A program made the translations under genes and the position numbers. The notes under the pieces were generated by a model. It was given only the letters and a program-made list of their open reading frames with translations. It searched no databases and was not told the DNA's origin. Positions 51,658 through 61,038 of a stretch of DNA of 64,000 nt are shown in pieces. The DNA comes from Bacteroidia bacterium (GTDB lineage Bacteria; Bacteroidota; Bacteroidia; Flavobacteriales; Flavobacteriaceae). The DNA is taken from contig JAUIFO010000007.1 in the NCBI GenBank assembly GCA_030430385.1, positions 62,001 to 126,000 of the forward strand. Reading direction: 5' to 3'. Position 1 is the stretch's first letter; every line of letters begins with the position of its first letter.

Positions 51658-52605
51658 TTGAAAATTTCAAGAGAAGTCAAAACTGCGATATTAGTAATAT
51701 CTGGCATTGTGCTATTTATCTACTTGTTCAACTACCTCAAAGGTGAAAATATTTTAGATTCCTCCAGAACCTATTATACCTATTACAATAACGTTGAAGG
51801 TCTTGTGCCTTCTACTCCTGTAACCATTAACGGGATGAACGTTGGTAAGGTGAAAAGTATAGAATTTAAGGAAGATGGTTCAGGGATTCTCAAAGTGACT
51901 TTGTTAGTGAATAACGATTTTGAGTTTTCTAAAAATAGTAAGGCACAATTATACGATCTTGGTTTAATTGGCGGAAAGGCTGTAGCAATTATTCCTGCAT
52001 TTGATAATGCTGAAAATGCTAAATCGGGAAGCTTTTTAGAATCTAGTATTAAAGAAGGTTTAACCGAATTGGTCAACAAACGCTTAACACCACTTCAGGA
52101 AAAAATTGAAGGGGTTATGAATGATGCTGATTCTGTTCTGGTTAGCGTTAATGAAATTTTAGACCAAGATACAAGACAGAATTTAAGAGAGGGAATTGCA
52201 GAACTTAATGCTACGATTAAGTCTTTTAAAAATACCTCAATGTCTTTAAATAAGATGATCGACTCAAATCAGGAAAGTCTTTCAAATACCTTGTCTAATT
52301 TTGAAAAAACCTCTGAGAATTTCACGAAAATATCAGATTCTATAGTAACTATTAATATTGCCGAAACTGTAGACGATTTGCAATCGGCTGTTAAAAGTTT
52401 CAATGCCATAATGGCTAATGTCAATCTTGGCGAAGGTACATTAGGCAAATTACTTAAAGACGATGCTTTATATGATAATCTTGAAGCGGCTTCTAAAGAA
52501 ATGGAAGAACTAATACGGGATATTAAACTGCATCCTGCGCGATACAGACGTATATTGTCTAAAAAGGAAATTCCTTATACACCACCAGAAGACGATCAAA
52601 ACTAA
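51658..52605 (+). CDS. MlaD/MCE-domain protein, TTG start
   Basis: A 315-residue MCE-family lipid-transport protein. One membrane helix (about 10-27: AILVISGIVLFIYLFNY) anchors it in the inner membrane; the MCE/MlaD domain follows (about 37-115: YYNNVEGLVPSTPVTINGMNVGKVKSIEF, LYDLGLIGGKAVAIIPAF) and then a long alpha-helical, partly coiled-coil tail (130-280). The start is TTG at 51658 (KISREVKTA), backed by a Shine-Dalgarno-like AGGAGA 8 bp upstream. It lies between the amidase and the Fe-S genes; an MlaE/MlaF pair is not in the window. Confidence 0.9.
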   Translation: MKISREVKTAILVISGIVLFIYLFNYLKGENILDSSRTYYTYYNNVEGLVPSTPVTINGMNVGKVKSIEFKEDGSGILKVTLLVNNDFEFSKNSKAQLYDLGLIGGKAVAIIPAFDNAENAKSGSFLESSIKEGLTELVNKRLTPLQEKIEGVMNDADSVLVSVNEILDQDTRQNLREGIAELNATIKSFKNTSMSLNKMIDSNQESLSNTLSNFEKTSENFTKISDSIVTINIAETVDDLQSAVKSFNAIMANVNLGEGTLGKLLKDDALYDNLEAASKEMEELIRDIKLHPARYRRILSKKEIPYTPPEDDQN

Positions 52606-52617
52606 TCACACTGCAAA

Positions 52618-53931
52618 ATGGAATACTTACCAAACATACTATTTGCCATTATCCTCATTGCTGGTATTGGTTATTTTGCTAAAAATGTAAAAAAACTCAT
52701 CAGAAACATTAAACTTGGTCAAGACGTTAATGTGTCTGATAATAAAAACCAACGCTGGAAAAATATGGCCATGATCGCACTTGGTCAGAGTAAAATGGTG
52801 AAGCGACCAATAGCTGGATTTCTTCATATTGTTGTCTACGTTGGCTTTGTGATTATCAATCTTGAAGTCCTTGAAATTATTATTGACGGACTTTTTGGAA
52901 CGCATCGTATCGGACTTAAAATATTGTCAGAATCTGTTTACGGGTTTTTAATCGGATCTTTTGAAATTCTTGCAGTCCTGGTATTGGTTGCTGTGATTGT
53001 GTTTTGGTTACGTAGAAATGTTATCAAACTCAAACGTTTCTTGAGTTCTGAAATGAAAGGTTGGCCAAAGAGTGATGGTAATATCATTCTGTATTTTGAA
53101 GTGGTCTTAATGTGTTTGTTTTTAACTATGAACGCAACAGATACCTCATTTCAAGCCCTAGACTCTGGAAATATTATTAGTCAGTTTATCGCACATTGGT
53201 TTAATGGTTTTTCTGAAGGAACCTTACACATCATTGAGCGTGCTGCTTGGTGGTTGCACATTGTTGGTATTTTGATCTTTTTGAATTATTTATACTTTTC
53301 GAAACACCTTCATATTTTATTGGCGTTTCCAAATACCTATTATGGAAAATTAACTCCGAAAGGCCAATTCACTAATTTAGAATCTGTAACCAACGAAGTG
53401 AAATTAATGATGGATCCAAATGCCGATCCTTTTGCTGCTCCACCTGAAGGTGCTGAAGCTGCTGTTCCAGCAAAGTTTGGTGCGAGTGATGTTCAAGATT
53501 TGAATTGGGTTCAACTCTTAAATGCTTACACGTGTACAGAGTGTGGACGTTGCACGTCGTCTTGTCCTGCAAATCTTACAGGTAAAAAATTATCGCCACG
53601 AAAGATCATGATGGATACCAGAGACCGATTAGAAGAGGTTGGTAAGAATATAGATGCCAATGGAGGTGAATTTAAAGATGATGGTAAACAGCTTTTAGGT
53701 GATTATATTACTAATGAAGAACTTTGGGCTTGTACTACCTGCAATGCCTGTGTTGAGGCTTGTCCAGTAAGTATCGATCCTCTATCTATTATCTTAGAAA
53801 TGCGTCGTTACTTAGTTATGGAACAAAGTGCTGCTCCAATGGAACTCAATAATATGATGACCAATATTGAAAATAATGGTGCGCCTTGGCCTTATAACCA
53901 AATGGATCGTTTAAACTGGGTTAACGAATAA
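52618..53931 (+). CDS. Membrane (Fe-S)-binding oxidoreductase subunit, HdrC/GlpC-like
   Basis: A 437-residue membrane protein with about six N-terminal helices (LPNILFAIILIAGIGYFA; AGFLHIVVYVGFVIINLEVLE; SVYGFLIGSFEILAVLVLVAVIVFWL) and a cytoplasmic C-terminal 4Fe-4S dicluster domain: CTECGRCTSSCP (Cys306, 309, 312, 316) and CTTCNACVEACP (Cys372, 375, 378, 382). It resembles HdrC/GlpC-type proteins that pass electrons between a quinone pool and a second Fe-S subunit, encoded directly downstream. The electron donor is unknown. Confidence 0.9.
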   Translation: MEYLPNILFAIILIAGIGYFAKNVKKLIRNIKLGQDVNVSDNKNQRWKNMAMIALGQSKMVKRPIAGFLHIVVYVGFVIINLEVLEIIIDGLFGTHRIGLKILSESVYGFLIGSFEILAVLVLVAVIVFWLRRNVIKLKRFLSSEMKGWPKSDGNIILYFEVVLMCLFLTMNATDTSFQALDSGNIISQFIAHWFNGFSEGTLHIIERAAWWLHIVGILIFLNYLYFSKHLHILLAFPNTYYGKLTPKGQFTNLESVTNEVKLMMDPNADPFAAPPEGAEAAVPAKFGASDVQDLNWVQLLNAYTCTECGRCTSSCPANLTGKKLSPRKIMMDTRDRLEEVGKNIDANGGEFKDDGKQLLGDYITNEELWACTTCNACVEACPVSIDPLSIILEMRRYLVMEQSAAPMELNNMMTNIENNGAPWPYNQMDRLNWVNE

Positions 53932-53946
53932 AACCAAATAAAAATT

Positions 53947-54738
53947 ATGAGCAACGAACTTAAAGTAACCACAATGCAGCAATTTATGGCTGAAGGTCGT
54001 GAACCAGAAATTTTATTTTGGGTAGGTTCCGCTGGAAGTTATGATGATCGCGCAAAAAAAATAACGAAGGCTTTTGTTAGAATTTTAAATAAGGCAAATG
54101 TAGATTTTGCGGTGTTAGGTTCTGAAGAAAGCTGCACAGGTGATGTCGCAAAACGCGCAGGAAACGAATTTTTGTTTCAAATGCAAGCGATGATGAATAT
54201 CGAAATCTTAAATGCTTACAATATTAAAAGAATTGTGACTTGTGATCCGCATTCATTTAATACCATCAAAAATGAATATCCGAGTTTAGGTGGTCAATAT
54301 GACGTACTTCATCATACACAGTTCATCAAAGAATTGTTAGATGCCAAGCGTTTATCGTTAACTGAAAAAACATTTAAAGGGAAACGCATAACATTTCACG
54401 ATCCTTGTTATTTAGGTCGTGCCAATACCATCTACGATGCTCCTAGAGATATTCTTAAAGCAACTGATGCGAATATCTTAGAAATGAAACGACATAAAAG
54501 TACTGCATTATGTTGTGGAGCAGGAGGAGCTCAAATGTTCAAGGAACCTGAAAAAGGTGATATGGATGTAAATGTACTTCGAACAAAAGATGCTTTAGAA
54601 ACAAATCCCAATATTATTGCAACGGGTTGTCCGTATTGTAATACGATGATGACAGATGGTATTAAAGCACATGAAAGGGAAGGAGAAGTACAGGTTATGG
54701 ATGTTGCAGAAATTATTGCCGATTCCGAAGCGTTATAA
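53947..54738 (+). CDS. (Fe-S)-binding protein with cysteine-rich CCG domains, HdrB/GlcF/LutA-like
   Basis: A 263-residue cytoplasmic subunit with two CCG-type cysteine-rich modules: the N-terminal GSAGSYDDRAKKITKAFVRI region with GSEESCTGD, and the C-terminal HDPCYLGRANTIYDAPRDIL, TALCCGAGGAQMF and ATGCPYCNTMM. This is the partner of the upstream membrane Fe-S protein (15 bp gap), as in heterodisulfide-reductase- or lactate-oxidation-type complexes. It carries no flavin domain. Confidence 0.9.
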   Translation: MSNELKVTTMQQFMAEGREPEILFWVGSAGSYDDRAKKITKAFVRILNKANVDFAVLGSEESCTGDVAKRAGNEFLFQMQAMMNIEILNAYNIKRIVTCDPHSFNTIKNEYPSLGGQYDVLHHTQFIKELLDAKRLSLTEKTFKGKRITFHDPCYLGRANTIYDAPRDILKATDANILEMKRHKSTALCCGAGGAQMFKEPEKGDMDVNVLRTKDALETNPNIIATGCPYCNTMMTDGIKAHEREGEVQVMDVAEIIADSEAL

Positions 54739-54740
54739 CT

Positions 54741-54935
54741 ATGGCAAAAATTAATAAGCGACGTATTGTGATTGCTGCACTTGTTGGTGGAGCAATTTTT
54801 TGTTTAATAATATTTGTTTTCGATTCTATTATAGGAAGAGCATTCTCATGGAAGCGATATGGATTTTATTATATTTTTGCTGCATTAATGTATGGTTTTT
54901 TAACCTATAGAAATTTTAAGAAACACCAAAAGTAA
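54741..54935 (+). CDS. Small two-helix membrane protein
   Basis: A 64-residue protein with a basic N-terminus (MAKINKRRI), two membrane helices (about 9-30 and 40-56), and a basic C-terminus (YRNFKKHQK), so both ends lie in the cytoplasm. It begins 2 bp after the Fe-S protein stop, suggesting it is co-translated with that complex. Family unknown to me; a small complex subunit or assembly factor is possible. Confidence 0.65.
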   Translation: MAKINKRRIVIAALVGGAIFCLIIFVFDSIIGRAFSWKRYGFYYIFAALMYGFLTYRNFKKHQK

Positions 54936-54944
54936 ACCCTAAAT

Positions 54945-55430
54945 ATGCTTGTCGATTTTCATTCACTTCCTGAAGAATCAAGAGTCTGGATTTATCAGGC
55001 CAATCGCTCATTTTCTGAAGCTGAACTTCTTGAGATCAAGGAGAAGTTAAATACGTTCATTCAAAATTGGACTGCTCATGGTAGTGATTTGCAATCAGGT
55101 TATACTATAAAATACAAGCGCTTCATTGTTATTGCGTTGAACCAAAATTTAAATCAAGCGACAGGCTGTAGTATTGATGCTTCGGTACATTTTATTCAGC
55201 AATTAGAAAAAGATTACAATGTTGATCTTATGGATAAAATGAACGTGTCTTTTAAACAAGGTGATTTTGTTGCTTATAAATCCTTATTAGATTTTAAGAA
55301 GATGGTGAAAGACAAGGCGGTTTCAAAAAACACAATTGTGTTTAATAATTTGGTGACCAATATTGCTGAATTTAATGAAAATTGGGAAGTTCCTGCTAGC
55401 GAGAGTTGGCATAGCAGATTTTTAAAATAG
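54945..55430 (+). CDS. Conserved protein often mis-called 'ABC transporter ATPase'
   Basis: A 161-residue soluble protein (MLVDFHSLPEESRVWIYQAN to SWHSRFLK). I recall the Bacteroidota family being annotated as an ABC transporter ATPase, but no Walker A, Walker B or ABC signature motif is present here, so that name is unsupported. The sequence KRFIVIALNQNLNQATGCSI looks like a strand-loop of an alpha/beta fold. It sits between the small membrane protein and serB in the same run of genes. Function unknown. Confidence 0.75.
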   Translation: MLVDFHSLPEESRVWIYQANRSFSEAELLEIKEKLNTFIQNWTAHGSDLQSGYTIKYKRFIVIALNQNLNQATGCSIDASVHFIQQLEKDYNVDLMDKMNVSFKQGDFVAYKSLLDFKKMVKDKAVSKNTIVFNNLVTNIAEFNENWEVPASESWHSRFLK

Positions 55431-55446
55431 TAAGATCATTAAGAAG

Positions 55447-56670
55447 ATGTCGAAAGAAATTTTTCTACTTAATATTTCAGGGCAAGATAAGCCTGGATTA
55501 ACATCAGGTTTAACCAATGTATTGTCTCATTATGGCGCTAAAATATTAGATATTGGACAGGCTAATATTCATGATACCTTATCATTAGGGTTTATGTTTG
55601 AAATTGAATCTGGACACAACTCTGCATCGGTTCTTAAAGATTTATTGTTTAAGGCTTATGAGCTTGGCGTAACTGCAAAGTTTACACCAATCTCTCTTGA
55701 TGATTACGAGAATTGGGTAACTCTTCAAGGAAAGGATCGTTATATTATTACAATTCTTGGCGAAAAGTTATCTGCGGAACAAATCTCAAAAGTCACCAAA
55801 GTGATTTCAGATAAAAATCTTAACATCGATGCAATTAAACGTCTTACAGGTAGGATGTCACTTGTGAAAGAAGAAGAATATCCACGAGCGTCTATTCAAT
55901 TGTCTATTCGAGGAAAGATTGACTGTAAAGCAGATTTAACCGAAAAATTTGTTCAAATTTCTCAAGATTTAGACGTTGATATTGCCTTTCAGGAAGACAA
56001 TATCTTCAGAAGAAACAGACGATTAGTTTGCTTTGATATGGATTCTACATTAATCCAAACAGAAGTTATAGATGAGTTAGCAGAACGCGCTGGTGTAGGT
56101 GATGCTGTTAAAGCGATTACTGAATCTGCTATGCAAGGCGAAATCGATTTTCAAGAGAGCTTTAAAAAACGAATGCAACTGCTTAAAGGACTTAATGAAG
56201 AGGTTTTACAGGATATCGCACAAAATCTTCCTATTACAAAAGGCGCAGAACGCTTAATTGATACCTTAAAAACTTATGGGTTTAAAACAGCAATTCTTTC
56301 AGGAGGATTTACCTATTTCGGAAATTATTTGAGAGATATGTTGGGAATGGATTATGTGTATGCGAATCAGTTAGAAATTAAAGATGGTGTCCTTACAGGT
56401 GGTTATATTGGTGATATTGTAGATGGCAATAAAAAAGCAGAATACTTAAAGGAAATCGCTCAAAAAGAAGGTATCGATATTAGTCAGACCATTGCTGTTG
56501 GTGATGGCGCAAACGATTTACCTATGCTTAATCTAGCTGGACTTGGTATAGCATTTCATGCCAAGCCAAAAGTGAAGGATAATGCGCAAAGTTCGATATC
56601 AAGTATTGGTCTAGATGGCGTACTTTATCTTTTAGGCTATCACGATAGGCATATTGATTTGTTAGATTAA
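55447..56670 (+). CDS. serB: Phosphoserine phosphatase with N-terminal ACT domains
   Basis: Hydrolyses L-phosphoserine to serine. The 407-residue protein has two ACT domains (about 3-85 and 96-180; ISGQDKPGLTSGLTNVLSHY) that bind serine, and the HAD catalytic part with motif I FDMDSTLIQTE (nucleophile Asp197, acid/base Asp199), motif II around AILSGGFTYF and motif III AVGDGANDLPML. It is preceded by the 'ABC transporter ATPase'-like gene. The length and domain order match the ACT-containing SerB of Bacteroidota and Mycobacteria. Confidence 0.95.
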   Translation: MSKEIFLLNISGQDKPGLTSGLTNVLSHYGAKILDIGQANIHDTLSLGFMFEIESGHNSASVLKDLLFKAYELGVTAKFTPISLDDYENWVTLQGKDRYIITILGEKLSAEQISKVTKVISDKNLNIDAIKRLTGRMSLVKEEEYPRASIQLSIRGKIDCKADLTEKFVQISQDLDVDIAFQEDNIFRRNRRLVCFDMDSTLIQTEVIDELAERAGVGDAVKAITESAMQGEIDFQESFKKRMQLLKGLNEEVLQDIAQNLPITKGAERLIDTLKTYGFKTAILSGGFTYFGNYLRDMLGMDYVYANQLEIKDGVLTGGYIGDIVDGNKKAEYLKEIAQKEGIDISQTIAVGDGANDLPMLNLAGLGIAFHAKPKVKDNAQSSISSIGLDGVLYLLGYHDRHIDLLD

Positions 56671-56794
56671 TTTTGCTCCCTTTTGTTTACAACCTTCTTT
56701 ATAAATCTATCTTAAAGTCTTTACACTTAGTCTTAAAAATATTATTTTGGCATAGTTTTTAGTTATATATTGACTTAACATGTAGATCAGATTT

Positions 56795-59752
56795 ATGCGA
56801 AATATATTGTCCCTCATTGCCATTCTTACTTATGTTTTTACACTTTCTGCTCAGGAAGTTTCACATCCTTTACATGCCAAAGATGTTGAAGCCCAACAAC
56901 ATTGGGTTGATAGTGTCTATCATAAAATGACGCTTCAAGAACGAATAGGTCAATTGTTTATGGTTCAGGTGTTTTCTAGCCAAGACAAAGCCACTGAAAC
57001 TAAAATTGCAAAGCTTATAAATGATTATAACATTGGTGGGATCATCTATTCTAAAGGCGGACCTGTGCGTCAAGCAAAATTAAATAACCTATATCAGGCG
57101 ATTTCAAAAACACCTTTGTTAATAGGTATGGACGCGGAATGGGGTTTAAGCATGCGATTAGATTCTACTTATGCCTTTCCATGGAATATGACTCTTGGAG
57201 CTGTTCGAGATCAAGCACTTATCGAACGAACTGGTTATCAAATTGGTGAGCATTGTAAACGTTTAGGTGTGCATTTTAATTTTGCACCTGTAGTCGATAT
57301 CAACACAAATCCAAAAAATCCAATTATAGGAAACCGTTCTTTTGGGGAAGATCGCGATAATGTCACTGAAAAAGCTTTAGCTTTTATGAAAGGGATGCAA
57401 GATGCTGGTGTTTTAGCAAATGCCAAACATTTTCCTGGTCATGGTGATACAGAAAGTGACTCTCATAAAACGCTACCTACAGTTAATTTTGATGAGAAGC
57501 GTATTGATTCTGTAGAGTTATATCCTTATAAAAAACTCATAGCAAAAGGACTTTCAAGTGTAATGGTAGCACATTTAAATGTGCCAAGCTTGGAGTCCAG
57601 AAGCGGATTTCCGTCGTCGCTCTCGAAACATATTGTGACAGATATTCTGAAAGATTCATTAGGTTTTAAAGGCCTTATTTTTACCGATGCTTTAGAAATG
57701 AAAGGTGTGGCAGATTACATTGAAAAAGGTGTTGATGGTATTGGTATTACTAAAATGCCTGCGGAAGGGAAAATTGATTTGATGGCATTTCTTGCTGGAA
57801 ATGATGTGATGCTAATGTCTGAAAATCCGCAACAAGCCATTAAAACGTTTGTGTCTGCTTATAATGAGCAGATTATTACTGAAGACCGTTTAGCACATTC
57901 AGTAAAGAAAATTTTGATGGCTAAGTACAAGGTTGGACTTCACAATTACAGTCCGATAGGAACTACAAATCTTATAGAAGATCTAAACCGAATTAAAGAT
58001 GATGCACTCTATGAAGCGTTAATGGAAAATGCCATTACTGTCTTAAGAAATAAGTCTGAAATTTTACCACTCAGAAATCTGCAAACTAAAAAGGTTGCCT
58101 ATGTGAATTTTGGAGATGATAAAGGTGATACCTTTTATAACGAATTGAAAAAGTATGCTAAAGTGCATCATGTTAAAGCTGAAAAGTTAGATGAGATGAT
58201 TAGCAAGCTTCAAAATTACAATACAGTGATTATTGGCTTGCATCGTGGTAATGAGCATCCTTGGAAGTCTTATAAATTTACCGATAAAGAGTTGGTATGG
58301 CTTTATGAAATAGCGAGAACCAATACCGTTATACTTGATGTGTTTACACGACCTTATGCGCTCATTGACCTTAAAACTATAGAGAATATTGATGGTATTG
58401 TTATGAGTTACCAAAACAGTGACATCGCGCAACAAAAATCTGCTCAAGCGATCTTTGGTGCTCTTCCTGTTAAAGGAAAATTGCCAGTATCCTCAGGTGA
58501 ATATTTTAAACGTAATGATGGCATCACCTATAATGCACTCAATATGTTAACCTATGGTTTGCCAGAACGTGTTGGTATGAGTTCTGAAAAGCTGAAACGT
58601 GTTGATTCTATTGCGCAACATGCTGTTGACCAAAAAATGACACCAGGAATTCAGTTGTTAATTGCCAGAAAAGGTAAGGTGATTTATAATAAAAATTTTG
58701 GGTATCATACCTATGATAAAAAGCGTCCTGTTCAATTTGAAGATGTTTATGATGTGGCTTCTTTAACTAAAATTATGGCCACTTTACCATTGGTAATGGA
58801 ATTGGAAGAGAAAAAGGTCATTTCTCTAAATTCTAAGCTTTCAAGGTTATTGCCAGAATACAAAGATTCTAACAAAAAAGATGTTACACTAAAGCAAATG
58901 CTATCGCATTATGCGCAACTTAAACCTTGGATTCCGTTTTATGTGGCTACTTTAGATTCAGTAACCAAAAAACCTGATCCAAAATATTATAGAAGAAAGG
59001 CAACTTCCAATTACAATATTAAAGTTGCTGAAAACATGTATTTGCGACGTGATTATCCTGACTCTATTCAAAAGATAATTAAGGAAAGTGATCTCTTATC
59101 AAGATTGCGATATCGTTACAGCGATATGCCATATTATATCTTAAAAAAATACATTGAAACGTATTATAAAAAAGGCCTAGATGAGTTGGTTCAAGATCAT
59201 TTTTATCAATCTTTAGGAGCAAATTATACAACGTACAATCCTTCAGTTAAGTTCAGTAATAAACATATTATCCCTACCGAAATCGACGATTACTATAGAT
59301 ATCAAAAGATTCAAGGTTATGTTCATGATATGGGAGCTGCTATGCAAAATGGTGTTGGTGGTCATGCTGGTGTATTTAGCAATGCTAATGATGTGGCTAA
59401 AATCATGCAGATGTTTCTTCAGAAAGGCTATTATGGTGGAAAACGGTATCTAAATACAGAAACTGTCGACAAGTTTAATACGTGCTATTTTTGTCATCTT
59501 GATAACAGAAGAGGCATCGGTTTTGATAAGCCACAGTTAGGTGATGAAGGTCCAACATGTGGTTGCTTATCAATGAATAGTTTTGGACATTCAGGGTTTA
59601 CTGGAACCTATGCTTGGGCAGATCCTGATGAAGATATTGTGTATATTTTCTTAGCTAATAGAACTTACCCTAAAGCAGGAAAGAATATGTTGTTGCGTGA
59701 AAACATTAGGACTAACATTCAGGAAGCCATCTATGAAGCTATCATTGACTGA
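56795..59752 (+). CDS. GH3 N-acetylglucosaminidase-like domain fused to a class C serine hydrolase
   Basis: A 985-residue exported fusion. Signal peptide (MRNILSLIAILTYVFTLSAQ). The GH3 domain (about 30-390) has IGMDAEWGLSMRL and KHFPGHGDTESDSH (residues 211-224), the NagZ-type catalytic Asp-His pair; a GH3_C-like domain follows (about 400-580). The C-terminal beta-lactamase fold (about 600-980) has SxxK = Ser656-Leu-Thr-Lys659, a YSD motif in the YxN position, and HSG at His932. It could recycle or remodel cell-wall fragments in the periplasm: sugar removal plus peptide cleavage in one chain. Both active sites look intact, except Tyr-Ser-Asp for Tyr-x-Asn. Confidence 0.9.
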   Translation: MRNILSLIAILTYVFTLSAQEVSHPLHAKDVEAQQHWVDSVYHKMTLQERIGQLFMVQVFSSQDKATETKIAKLINDYNIGGIIYSKGGPVRQAKLNNLYQAISKTPLLIGMDAEWGLSMRLDSTYAFPWNMTLGAVRDQALIERTGYQIGEHCKRLGVHFNFAPVVDINTNPKNPIIGNRSFGEDRDNVTEKALAFMKGMQDAGVLANAKHFPGHGDTESDSHKTLPTVNFDEKRIDSVELYPYKKLIAKGLSSVMVAHLNVPSLESRSGFPSSLSKHIVTDILKDSLGFKGLIFTDALEMKGVADYIEKGVDGIGITKMPAEGKIDLMAFLAGNDVMLMSENPQQAIKTFVSAYNEQIITEDRLAHSVKKILMAKYKVGLHNYSPIGTTNLIEDLNRIKDDALYEALMENAITVLRNKSEILPLRNLQTKKVAYVNFGDDKGDTFYNELKKYAKVHHVKAEKLDEMISKLQNYNTVIIGLHRGNEHPWKSYKFTDKELVWLYEIARTNTVILDVFTRPYALIDLKTIENIDGIVMSYQNSDIAQQKSAQAIFGALPVKGKLPVSSGEYFKRNDGITYNALNMLTYGLPERVGMSSEKLKRVDSIAQHAVDQKMTPGIQLLIARKGKVIYNKNFGYHTYDKKRPVQFEDVYDVASLTKIMATLPLVMELEEKKVISLNSKLSRLLPEYKDSNKKDVTLKQMLSHYAQLKPWIPFYVATLDSVTKKPDPKYYRRKATSNYNIKVAENMYLRRDYPDSIQKIIKESDLLSRLRYRYSDMPYYILKKYIETYYKKGLDELVQDHFYQSLGANYTTYNPSVKFSNKHIIPTEIDDYYRYQKIQGYVHDMGAAMQNGVGGHAGVFSNANDVAKIMQMFLQKGYYGGKRYLNTETVDKFNTCYFCHLDNRRGIGFDKPQLGDEGPTCGCLSMNSFGHSGFTGTYAWADPDEDIVYIFLANRTYPKAGKNMLLRENIRTNIQEAIYEAIID

Positions 59753-59847
59753 TAGAATTCTTTTCAAAATGTTAAAACCTTTTACACTAAGGTATATTAA
59801 TGGTTATCTTTACAAGTGTTCTTTTTAATACACTATTGTTAGGATTC

Positions 59848-59863
59848 TCAAAATTTTGAGACC
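59848..59863. promoter_or_regulatory. Perfect 16-bp palindrome upstream of bshA
   Basis: TCTCAAAATTTTGAGA is self-complementary and lies 21 bp before the bshA ATG, in the likely leader or promoter. Candidate operator; the regulator is unknown. Confidence 0.4.
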
Positions 59864-59884
59864 TATATCTATAAATTATCATTT

Positions 59885-61021
59885 ATGAAAATTGGTATTG
59901 TTTGTTACCCAACGTTTGGAGGAAGTGGTGTTGTTGCTACAGAGCTTGGTTTAGAACTTTCTAAACGCGGACATGAAATTCACTTTATAACCTACAGTCA
60001 ACCTGTACGACTAGAATTATTGAGTAATAATGTGCATTATCACGAAGTTACAGTCCCAGAGTATGCCTTGTTTTTATACCAACCTTATGAGTTGGCCTTA
60101 TCTAGTAAATTAGTTGATATGGTCAAGCTTCATGGTATTGAAATTTTACATGTACATTACGCAATTCCGCATGCTTATGCTGCTTATATGGCCAAAAAGA
60201 TGTTGCAAGAGGAAGGAATTTATGTGCCTATAGTTACAACACTTCACGGAACAGACATTACCTTAGTAGGAAGTCATCCATTTTACAAACCAGCGGTTAC
60301 ATTTAGTATTAATAAATCTGATGCTGTTACGTCTGTATCTCAGAGTTTGAAAGACGATACCTTGCGATTATTTGATATAAAAAATGAGATCAATGTAGTG
60401 CCAAACTTTATCGATCTAAACAAGTACAAAGCACATTTTACCGATTGTCAACGTGGTATGATGGCTTCAGATGATGAACGGATTATTACACATATCAGTA
60501 ATTTTAGAGCTGTAAAGCAGATTCCTGATGTGATTAAAGTATTTAATGCCATTCAGAAGGAAATGCCTGCCAAGCTAATGATGGTTGGGGAAGGTCCAGA
60601 ACGCGAACCAGCTGAGCAATTATGTGCCGAATTAGGAATTAGTGATAAAGTAATTTTCTTTGGAAATAGTAATGAAATCGATAAAATTCTTTGTTTTAGT
60701 GATTTGTTCTTGTTGCCTTCGGTGACAGAGAGTTTTGGTTTGGCTGCTTTAGAAGCTATGGCTTCAGGAGTACCAGTAATTTCAAGTAATACTGGTGGAA
60801 TCCCTGAAGTGAATGTGCATGGCGTTTCAGGATTTTTAAGTCCGGTGAATGATGTAGATGATATGTCTAAGAATGCGATCTATATTCTTCAAGATGCCCA
60901 GCGATTATCAGAATTTAAAAGAAACGCAAAAGCTACGTCTGAGCGATTTGGAATTCATGCAATTGTACCTCAGTATGAAAAAATCTATGAGGATACCCTT
61001 CAGAAATGTATGGTACTGTAA
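59885..61021 (+). CDS. bshA: N-acetyl-alpha-D-glucosaminyl L-malate synthase BshA
   Basis: BshA makes the first bacillithiol precursor from UDP-GlcNAc and L-malate. The 378-residue GT-B enzyme opens with MKIGIVCYPTFGGSGVVATE, the characteristic BshA start, and has the donor-site motif TESFGLAALEAMASGVPVIS and GGIPEVNVHG. It is the only bacillithiol gene in the window; bshB and bshC would lie elsewhere. A 16-bp palindrome precedes it. The methyltransferase at 61039 runs towards it. Confidence 0.95.
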   Translation: MKIGIVCYPTFGGSGVVATELGLELSKRGHEIHFITYSQPVRLELLSNNVHYHEVTVPEYALFLYQPYELALSSKLVDMVKLHGIEILHVHYAIPHAYAAYMAKKMLQEEGIYVPIVTTLHGTDITLVGSHPFYKPAVTFSINKSDAVTSVSQSLKDDTLRLFDIKNEINVVPNFIDLNKYKAHFTDCQRGMMASDDERIITHISNFRAVKQIPDVIKVFNAIQKEMPAKLMMVGEGPEREPAEQLCAELGISDKVIFFGNSNEIDKILCFSDLFLLPSVTESFGLAALEAMASGVPVISSNTGGIPEVNVHGVSGFLSPVNDVDDMSKNAIYILQDAQRLSEFKRNAKATSERFGIHAIVPQYEKIYEDTLQKCMVL

Positions 61022-61038
61022 TCTTTTAGATTTTCTAT

